A stretch of DNA of 64,000 bases from the NCBI GenBank assembly GCA_000504425.1, contig KI632513.1, positions 3,641,974 to 3,705,973 of the forward strand, written 5' to 3'. The notes beneath the pieces were generated by a model, which was not told the DNA's origin, ran no database searches, and was given only the letters and a program-made list of their open reading frames with translations. The position numbers were made by a program, and so were the translations under genes. How positions within the stretch are numbered: position 1 is the stretch's first letter; every line of letters begins with the position of its first letter. This document shows, piece after piece, positions 58,530-64,000 of this stretch. Source of the DNA: Rhodopseudomonas palustris JSC-3b. GTDB taxonomy: Bacteria; Pseudomonadota; Alphaproteobacteria; Rhizobiales; Xanthobacteraceae.

Positions 58530-60194
58530 ATGGCAACCATGACGGCTGCGCCTACGCGCTCGCGCGGCATGACGAAGGACGAACGTTTCGTCATTCTCGC
58601 ATCGTCACTCGGTACCGTTTTTGAATGGTACGATTTTTACCTGTACGGCTCACTCGCGAGCATCATCGGCGCGCAGTTCTTCAGCGCCTATCCGCCGGCC
58701 ACCCGCGACATCTTCGCACTGCTGGCGTTCGCCGCCGGCTTCCTGGTGCGTCCGTTCGGCGCCATCGTGTTCGGCCGGGTCGGCGACATCGTCGGCCGTA
58801 AATACACCTTCCTGGTCACCATTCTGATCATGGGCCTGTCGACCTTCATCGTCGGCCTGCTGCCCAACGCCGCCACCATCGGTATCGCGGCGCCGATCAT
58901 CCTGATCTGTCTGCGTCTGTTGCAGGGCCTGGCGCTCGGCGGCGAATATGGCGGTGCGGCGACCTATGTGGCCGAACATGCCCCGCCCGGTAAGCGCGGC
59001 TACTACACTTCGTTCATTCAGACCACGGCCACACTCGGCCTGTTCCTCTCGCTGCTGGTGATCTTGTTCACCCGAACCATTCTCGGCGAAGAGAACTTTG
59101 CGGCCTGGGGCTGGCGCGTGCCGTTCCTGATCTCAGTGGTGCTGCTTGGCGTCTCGGTCTGGATCCGGCTGCGGCTCAACGAGTCGCCGGTGTTCCAGAA
59201 GATGAAGGAAGAGGGCAAGACCTCGAAGGCGCCGCTCACCGAAGCGTTCGCCAACTGGGGCAATGCCAAGATCGTGCTGATCGCGCTGCTCGGCGGCGTG
59301 ATGGGTCAGGGCGTGGTCTGGTACACTGGCCAGTTCTATGCGCTGTTCTTCCTGCAATCGATCCTGAAGGTCGACGGTTACACCGCCAACCTGCTGATCG
59401 CCTGGTCGCTGCTGCTCGGCACGGGCTTCTTCATCGTGTTCGGCTGGCTGTCGGATAAGATCGGCCGTAAGCCGATCATCCTGGCGGGCTGCTTGATCGC
59501 GGCGCTGAGCTTCTTCCCGATCTTCAAGATGATCACCAGCTACGCCAACCCGGCGCTGGAAAAGGCGGTCGAACAGATCAAGGTGCAGGTGGTCGCTGAT
59601 CCGGCGGGCTGCGGTGACCTGTTCAACCCGGTCGGCACCCGCGTGTTCACCGCGCCTTGCGACACCGCTCGCGCGTTCTTGTCGCAATCCTCGGTCAGGT
59701 ACTCGACCGCCAATGGCCCGGCCGGCTCCGGCGTCAAGGTGCTGGTCAATGACCAGGAGATCCCGTACGTCGACGCCAAGACCTCCAATCCGCAGGTGCT
59801 GGCGGCGGTGCAGGCCGCGGGCTATCCGAAGGCCGGCAACCCGCAGATCGTGAAGATGTCGCATCCGTTCGACGTGTTCCGTACGCAGGTGGCGGCGGTG
59901 ATCGGGCTGCTGTTCGTGCTGGTGCTGTTCGTCACCATGGTCTACGGCCCGATCGCGGCGATGCTGGTCGAGCTGTTCCCGGCGCGGATCCGCTACACTT
60001 CGATGTCGCTGCCCTACCACATCGGTAACGGCTGGTTCGGCGGCCTTCTGCCTGCGACCGCGTTCGCGATCGTGGCCTCGACCGGCGATATCTATGCCGG
60101 CCTCTGGTATCCGATCATCTTCGCGTCGATCACCGTGGTGGTCGGCCTGATCTTCCTGCCGGAAACCAAGGACGCCGATATCGGCCGGCACTAA
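58530..60194 (+). CDS. MFS transporter, metabolite:H+ symporter (MHS) type with an extracytoplasmic insert
   Basis: The 554-residue inner membrane protein belongs to the MHS branch (ProP/ShiA-like): SLGTVFEWYDFYLYGSLA, RPFGAIVFGRVGDIVGRKY, LQGLALGGEYGGAATYVAEH and FGWLSDKIGRKP. Twelve helices are expected. Between helices near residues 335 and 450 lies a ~110-residue hydrophilic insert with two cysteines (PAGCGDLF; TAPCDTAR), absent from ProP, that would face the periplasm if the usual topology holds. GGGGAGG precedes ATG 58530. Substrates of the branch include organic acids and osmolytes; its divergence from the LuxR-type regulator suggests a carbon source. A strong terminator follows. Confidence 0.9.
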   Translation: MATMTAAPTRSRGMTKDERFVILASSLGTVFEWYDFYLYGSLASIIGAQFFSAYPPATRDIFALLAFAAGFLVRPFGAIVFGRVGDIVGRKYTFLVTILIMGLSTFIVGLLPNAATIGIAAPIILICLRLLQGLALGGEYGGAATYVAEHAPPGKRGYYTSFIQTTATLGLFLSLLVILFTRTILGEENFAAWGWRVPFLISVVLLGVSVWIRLRLNESPVFQKMKEEGKTSKAPLTEAFANWGNAKIVLIALLGGVMGQGVVWYTGQFYALFFLQSILKVDGYTANLLIAWSLLLGTGFFIVFGWLSDKIGRKPIILAGCLIAALSFFPIFKMITSYANPALEKAVEQIKVQVVADPAGCGDLFNPVGTRVFTAPCDTARAFLSQSSVRYSTANGPAGSGVKVLVNDQEIPYVDAKTSNPQVLAAVQAAGYPKAGNPQIVKMSHPFDVFRTQVAAVIGLLFVLVLFVTMVYGPIAAMLVELFPARIRYTSMSLPYHIGNGWFGGLLPATAFAIVASTGDIYAGLWYPIIFASITVVVGLIFLPETKDADIGRH

Positions 60195-60218
60195 TCGCCG
60201 ACTGATCTGAAAAAGAAG

Positions 60219-60247
60219 CGGCCGCGGAGCAATCCGCGGCCGTTTTT
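60219..60247 (+). terminator. Rho-independent terminator of the MFS gene
   Basis: CGGCCGCGGA and TCCGCGGCCG pair perfectly around GCAA and are followed by TTTTT. Confidence 0.95.
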
Positions 60248-60333
60248 GTTCAGGTGCATTCTTTTGCGGTTTTGCTGCGTTCAAAGCGGATGCAAGGCGC
60301 TGCTCGTGATGGCTTGAGACAGCGCCGCGCGCG

Positions 60334-60367
60334 CTTCCCCTCCCCGCCGCTACGCGGGGGAGGGAAG
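60334..60367. repeat. R3-type palindrome
   Basis: CTTCCCCTCCCCGC and GCGGGGGAGGGAAG are inverted around CGCTAC. The CTCCCC/GGGGAG style matches the R3 copies in hrpB and polA. It lies in the gap between the convergent MFS and YjbQ genes. Confidence 0.7.
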
Positions 60368-60427
60368 GCATGCGGGTTGGCCGCGTCGTTGAGGTGGCCG
60401 CTTGTTGGCGCGATCAAGTCGCCGTCG

Positions 60428-60901
60428 TCAAACCGCACTGCCGATGAACTGCAGCACCACTTCGCGGTGGTGCGGGCGGCGGCGGTGTTCGATCAGATAG
60501 ACCGCCTGCCAGGTGCCGAGCGCGAGCCGGCCGTTCAGCACCGGGATTTGCAGTGAAGCGCCGGTCAGCATGGTCTTGATATGCGCCGGCATATCGTCGG
60601 CTCCTTCAGTGTCGTGCTGCCAGCCGGCATGTTCCGGTGCGAGCCGTTGCAGCGCCGTGGCGAGATCGATCAGCACGGACGGATCGGCATTTTCCTGAAT
60701 GGTCAGCGATGCCGAAGTGTGGCGCACGAACACCGTCACCGCGCCGTCGGCGGCGCGCGCTTCGGTGACGAAAGCAGCGATGTCCGGCGTCACATCAACA
60801 AATTGCGCGCCGGCGGTGCGCACATTGAGCGTGGTCGAGACCACGGTGCTGACCTCGGCACGGTTCAGCGCCGTGCGTGAGCTGCGTTGGGATGAACTCA
60901 T
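60428..60901 (-). CDS. YjbQ/UPF0047-family protein
   Basis: The 157-residue protein is a member of the YjbQ family, small trimeric proteins with a reported side activity as thiamine-phosphate synthase and an unknown main role. It has VTVFVRHTSASLTIQENADPSV (conserved HTSASL with histidine), WQHDTEGADDMPAHIKTML (conserved H, DD, H residues) and LGTWQAVYLIEHR. All expected metal-type residues appear present. ATG 60901 is the conserved start; the frame is open to 61018 without support. It is 40 bases downstream of the coiled-coil protein gene on the same strand. Confidence 0.92.
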   Translation of the reverse strand: MSSSQRSSRTALNRAEVSTVVSTTLNVRTAGAQFVDVTPDIAAFVTEARAADGAVTVFVRHTSASLTIQENADPSVLIDLATALQRLAPEHAGWQHDTEGADDMPAHIKTMLTGASLQIPVLNGRLALGTWQAVYLIEHRRRPHHREVVLQFIGSAV

Positions 60902-60941
60902 CACGTCTCCGATGGAGAGAGCTGGCGGCCGCGGACCAGCC

Positions 60942-61541
60942 CTAAATCTTGTCGCCGCTGGTGTCCTTCTGCAGCCGGCTGGCGAGATCGACCAGCTTGC
61001 GCCAGGCGTGCTCGACATAAGCCATCCACTTGTCGAGTTCGCGGTCGCTCGGCAGCGGGATTTCCAGCTTGCGCTCGCCGTCGGTGGATTTGATCTCTGG
61101 CTTGCGCAGCGAATCGCCCTTGGGCAGCGCTTCCTCGGTCTTGCCAGTGGCCGGGCCGTCGCGGCTGGCGAGCTGAGATTTCAGGGTTTCGTTGGCTTTG
61201 CGCAGCTCGTCGGCCTCGTGCTGCAGCGCCTGCTGCTCGGCCTTGATCTTGTCGAGGTCGCGGGTGAGGCGGCCGATCTCGGCATCAAGCGCGGCGCGCT
61301 CGTCCGGCATAATCTGGCAGATCCAGCCCTGGCCCTTGTCGGTGCAGATCGACGCTGCCCCGCTGCGGGTATCGAGCCGCAAAAACCCGTCGCCGCTCGG
61401 CGCCAGGGTATAGCGACCGTTTTCGGTATCCGGTGCCGATTGCCCCGCCGAACTTGCCGTCAGCGCCAGCAGCACGGCGACGGCCGCTAGCGTCATTTTT
61501 TCTGTGGGCAGCCGTCGAAACGCTGCGTTGTCCATCGTCAT
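60942..61541 (-). CDS. Exported or membrane-anchored coiled-coil protein, unknown function
   Basis: The 199-residue protein has an N-terminal hydrophobic segment (residues ~16-33, LAAVAVLLALTASSAG) that is probably a signal peptide. A short beta-rich region follows (GRYTLAPSGDGFLRLDTRSG) with two cysteines (SICTDKGQGWICQ), then a coiled coil of about 45 residues (ERAALDAEIGRLTRDLDKIK and onward) and a charged tail. No family is recognised, although the tetrad around LAPSGDGFLRLDT is seen in other alphaproteobacterial exported proteins. The start at 61541 is one of three nearby options (61541, 61535, 61628). Confidence 0.72.
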   Translation of the reverse strand: MTMDNAAFRRLPTEKMTLAAVAVLLALTASSAGQSAPDTENGRYTLAPSGDGFLRLDTRSGAASICTDKGQGWICQIMPDERAALDAEIGRLTRDLDKIKAEQQALQHEADELRKANETLKSQLASRDGPATGKTEEALPKGDSLRKPEIKSTDGERKLEIPLPSDRELDKWMAYVEHAWRKLVDLASRLQKDTSGDKI

Positions 61542-62065
61542 CACCCGCTTTTGTGTGCGCTGAGCGCATATCTCCCAATCTAGGCGCAGATCGGGTGGAA
61601 GAAAGGCAGCGATCGGCAAATGCGCCATTTCGGCTCAAGATCGCCGCGATCGGACACTGGTGGCGGGCTTGGACGGGGCCGGGCGCGCGCGGGGTGCCGC
61701 GCCGTTCATGCAGTGATCCGAGACACTTACGGCCAACGGGCCAGATCGCCGCCGCTTGGCGGGCCGCGGGTGGCTGAGGGCTGTGGCGCGGCGCTGCGCG
61801 ACTTCTGCCAGCGTCACCCGGCTGGCGGCGCGTTGCCCTGGCAGCGAAGCTGCAAGGCGCGTGCAATCGCATTCGATTGCTGCGCCGCGACGATCGGTCC
61901 ATGTCGGGTTTTGGAATTTCGCAATAGTATCAAGCAAATCAATCGCATAGGCTCGAGCCCTGCAATCTTGACTTGGTTGGGCACCGTCAGTATGGTCCGC
62001 GCGGTTTTCAAGGGTGAACGGGGCGTTACTTCCATCGTCCTCCGCACAATTCGGGTCACGTTATC
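61542..62065 (+). other. 524-bp gene-free region upstream of the ATP synthase operon
   Basis: Frames in this stretch have no convincing composition or ribosome sites. The left third belongs to the upstream side of the leftward coiled-coil gene. A sigma-70-like promoter sits at 61968-61996, and the remaining leader to atpI is about 70 bases. Nothing else was recognised. Confidence 0.65.
61968..61996 (+). promoter_or_regulatory. Sigma-70-type promoter of the atp F0 operon
   Basis: TTGACT at 61968-61973 and TATGGT at 61991-61996 are separated by exactly 17 bases, close to consensus, and lie 70 bases before the atpI start. Confidence 0.6.
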
Positions 62066-62452
62066 ATGACGGACGACACGGGCCGCGGCGGTGAGCGCAA
62101 CAACGGAAGTGCCGACAATCCAACGCCCGAGGAAGCTGCGCTTTCCGCAAGGCTCGGAAGTCTTGAGCAGCGATTGTCCGCTCGTCGCGACACTCGCACC
62201 GCTCAAGCTGACCAACCCGGCAATGAAGGTGGAGACGGTGCGGCCAGGGCTTCGGCCATGGCGCGCGGTTTCCGGCTTTCGTCGGAGCTGGTCGCGGGTG
62301 TTGCTGTTGGAGCGGTGATTGGCTGGGGGCTCGACCAATTGCTGTCGACCTCGCCCTGGGGGCTCATCGTGTTCTTTATGCTCGGCTTTGCGGCCGGCGT
62401 GCTGAATGTGGTGCGGTCTGCTGGCGTTGTCCCGGACAAAAAGCCGCGCTGA
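62066..62452 (+). CDS. atpI: ATP synthase accessory protein AtpI
   Basis: AtpI-type proteins help assemble the c-ring and may bind divalent cations. The 128-residue protein has a hydrophilic N-terminus with a short helical stretch (EEAALSARLGSLEQRLSARR) and two membrane helices (LVAGVAVGAVIGWGLDQLL; LIVFFMLGFAAGVLNVV). The pattern G-x-x-x-G-W-x-x-D-x-L is typical of alphaproteobacterial AtpI. It is the first gene of the F0 cluster, 68 bases before atpB. Confidence 0.92.
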   Translation: MTDDTGRGGERNNGSADNPTPEEAALSARLGSLEQRLSARRDTRTAQADQPGNEGGDGAARASAMARGFRLSSELVAGVAVGAVIGWGLDQLLSTSPWGLIVFFMLGFAAGVLNVVRSAGVVPDKKPR

Positions 62453-62520
62453 CAACGCGAATTCGAGACGATTGATGTCACAGCGCCGGCCTCGCCGGTG
62501 GACCGAGAGATACCGCGCGG

Positions 62521-63264
62521 ATGATCGATCCGATTCACCAGTTTAATATCGAGAAGATCTTCACCATCGCCAATATCGGCGGTTATGAGATCGCGTTCAC
62601 CAACTCCACCGCCTACATGCTGCTGTCGGTGGCGCTGATTTCGCTGCTGATGCTCGGCGCGGGGCGCAAGCTGGTGCCGGGCCGTTTTCAGTCGCTGGCT
62701 GAACTGTCCTACGAATTCGTAGCCAATACCGTCCGCTCCAGTGCTGGTGCGGAAGGCATGAAGTTTTTCCCGCTGGTTTTCTCGCTGTTCATGTTCATCT
62801 GCGTTTCGAACATGATCGGCATCATTCCTTACACCTTCACGGTGTCCAGCCACATCATCGTCACCGCTGCGCTTGCGCTGTTGGTGTTCTTCACGGTGCT
62901 GGTCTACGGCTTCTATAAGAACGGTCTGAAGTTCTTTAAGCTGTTCGTGCCCTCCGGCATTCCGGTCGTGATCCTGCCGCTCGTCGTGCTGATCGAGATC
63001 ATCTCGTTCCTGTCGCGCCCGATCTCCCACAGCGTTCGTCTGTTCGCCAACATGCTGGCGGGTCACATCACGCTGAAAGTGTTCGCGAGCTTCGTCACCA
63101 TGCTCGGCGCCATGGGCGTCGCTGGCTGGGCCGGCGCGGTGCTGCCGCTCAGCCTGACTGTGGCGCTGACGGCCCTGGAACTTCTGGTCGCGTTCCTGCA
63201 GGCCTACGTCTTCACTATCCTCACCTGCATCTACATCAACGATGCGATTCACCCGGGTCACTGA
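62521..63264 (+). CDS. atpB: ATP synthase F0 subunit a
   Basis: Subunit a forms the proton half-channels beside the c-ring. The 247-residue protein has about five to six helices and the essential arginine helix: [19 protein letters not shown] with the catalytic arginine in SVRLFANM near residue 180. The last helix has [20 protein letters not shown]. The open frame runs [14 protein letters not shown] from the start. It precedes atpE by 40 bases. Confidence 0.97.
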   Translation: MIDPIHQFNIEKIFTIANIGGYEIAFTNSTAYMLLSVALISLLMLGAGRKLVPGRFQSLAELSYEFVANTVRSSAGAEGMKFFPLVFSLFMFICVSNMIGIIPYTFTVSSHIIVTAALALLVFFTVLVYGFYKNGLKFFKLFVPSGIPVVILPLVVLIEIISFLSRPISHSVRLFANMLAGHITLKVFASFVTMLGAMGVAGWAGAVLPLSLTVALTALELLVAFLQAYVFTILTCIYINDAIHPGH

Positions 63265-63304
63265 AGCCCGGTCTCTACCGCAAACCCCTAAAGGAGCTGG
63301 TTTC

Positions 63305-63532
63305 ATGGATCCGATTGCCGCGAAGTACATTGGCGCTGGTATTGCCTGCATTGGCATGGGCGGCGCTGGCGCCGGCGTGGGCATCATCTTCGGTAACTAC
63401 CTTGCCGCCGCGGTGCGCAATCCGTCGGCCGCCCAGGGCCAGTTCGGCAACCTGATTTTCGGCTTCGCCGTGACCGAAGCGCTCGGCATCTTCTCGCTGC
63501 TGATCGCGCTGCTGCTGCTGTTCGCCCTCTAA
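63305..63532 (+). CDS. atpE: ATP synthase F0 subunit c
   Basis: The 75-residue hairpin protein forms the rotating ring. It has the glycine-rich first helix ([20 protein letters not shown]), the polar loop [11 protein letters not shown], and the second helix with the proton-carrying glutamate in [20 protein letters not shown] precedes ATG 63305. The sequence is of the H+-type, without a Na+-binding pattern. Confidence 0.98.
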   Translation: MDPIAAKYIGAGIACIGMGGAGAGVGIIFGNYLAAAVRNPSAAQGQFGNLIFGFAVTEALGIFSLLIALLLLFAL

Positions 63533-63585
63533 GCTATTAGCGGTGGAGGCCGTCAGGGCCTCTATCGTTCGGACAGGAGTATCCC

Positions 63586-64000
63586 GTGGCTCAAGGTCTT
63601 GGCGACGCTAAGGGCACCACCGCCCACACCGAAGCCGATGCGGCGCATGGACGCGCGTTTCCGCCGTTCCAGAAAGAGACGTTCGCGTCTCAGCTTGTGT
63701 CGCTGCTGATCGCCTTCGTGGCGCTGTATCTGATCGTGTCGAAGATTGCGCTGCCCAAGGTGGGCGGCACCATCGAAGCACGCCAGAAGCGTATCGAAGA
63801 CGATTTCGCCGAGGCACAGAAGCTCAAGGGCCAGTCCGACGAGGCCCTGAAGGCTTACGAAACGGCCCTGGCGCAGGCTCGCGCCAAGGCGCAGGCGATC
63901 GGCGCCGAAACCCGCGAGCGTCTCAACGCCGCGGCCGACGCCGAACGCAAGGCTCTTGAGGAGCGGCTTGCGGTCAAGCTCGCGGAGGCGGAGAAGACCA
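63586..64000 (+). CDS. ATP synthase F0 subunit b' (partial, runs off the window)
   Basis: The frame begins at GTG 63586 behind GGACAGGAG and is open to the right edge, giving about 138 residues. It shows a hydrophilic N-terminus, one membrane helix (residues ~36-56, [20 protein letters not shown]) and a long charged helix ([20 protein letters not shown] onward), the peripheral stalk of ATP synthase. Alphaproteobacteria have b and b' subunits in tandem; as the first of the pair after atpE this is likely b' (often called atpF' or atpG). The 3' end is missing. Confidence 0.93.
   Translation, partial: MAQGLGDAKGTTAHTEADAAHGRAFPPFQKETFASQLVSLLIAFVALYLIVSKIALPKVGGTIEARQKRIEDDFAEAQKLKGQSDEALKAYETALAQARAKAQAIGAETRERLNAAADAERKALEERLAVKLAEAEKT

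Noticed and set aside
61620-62455. Open frames in the leader of the atp operon and antisense to atpI
   Set aside because: They lack ribosome sites, overlap the promoter and atpI, and have shadow-like composition.
1-64000. tRNA, rRNA, CRISPR array or prophage
   Set aside because: No tRNA-like TTCGA/T-loop cloverleaf, regular spaced direct repeats or phage gene set was recognised by eye; a tRNAscan-type search would be decisive.

Overview
The window is a high-GC alphaproteobacterial chromosome segment, most like the Rhodopseudomonas/Bradyrhizobium branch of the Rhizobiales. Supporting signs are a Shemin-type 5-aminolevulinate synthase (hemA) with an FNR/FixK-type box, an alphaproteobacterial small SRP RNA, homospermidine synthase, CpdR and CtrA-like TTAA-N7-TTAA sites, an ATP synthase operon with a b' subunit, and several families of dispersed palindromic repeats. 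The assignment is inferred from gene content and style; no sequence comparison was run.

Layout. Positions 1-8046 hold the end of glycogen phosphorylase, a thioesterase and a ChaC protein, then a leftward ftsE-ftsX-ydcF/sanA-like-plsC block divergent from a zinc-ribbon membrane protein and cpdR. Positions 8191-12510 carry three translationally coupled genes: a fold-type-I PLP enzyme, an ATP-grasp ligase and a group II PLP decarboxylase. They look like a small biosynthetic operon of unknown product. pyrE, polA, an acyltransferase, hrpB and an aspartic protease follow. An intact IS4-family element (21141-22403) sits inside a dispersed palindromic repeat with an 11-bp target duplication. From 22505 to 35749 the window is mostly housekeeping: a PfkB kinase, nudC, a HIT protein, ffs, dnaX-ybaB-recR, nfeD with an SPFH protein, hemH, a nickel/cobalt exporter with a DUF1007 protein, and an M3 peptidase.

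Positions 35990-40910 form a polyamine locus: a speF-type RNA leader, ornithine decarboxylase, a GNAT protein, RidA, Rnk and homospermidine synthase. This gives a route from ornithine through putrescine to homospermidine. After mgtC, positions 42446-47427 read leftward as a probable zinc-starvation operon driven from a Zur-type palindrome at 47464-47480: a small His-rich membrane protein, znuC, znuB, znuA, a COG0523 GTPase and a WD40 protein. To the right are four TTAA half-sites at exact 11-bp spacing upstream of an outer-membrane barrel gene, then a chemotaxis receptor, an MBL hydrolase and hemA. A CrbS/MxtR-like transporter-fused hybrid kinase converges with a LuxR-type regulator beside an MFS transporter.

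The window ends in the F0 part of ATP synthase (atpI-atpB-atpE-b'), which is cut by the right edge. I recognised no tRNA, rRNA, CRISPR array or prophage. Large open frames antisense to dnaX, polA, the decarboxylase, the M3 peptidase and the hybrid kinase are judged to be high-GC shadows.
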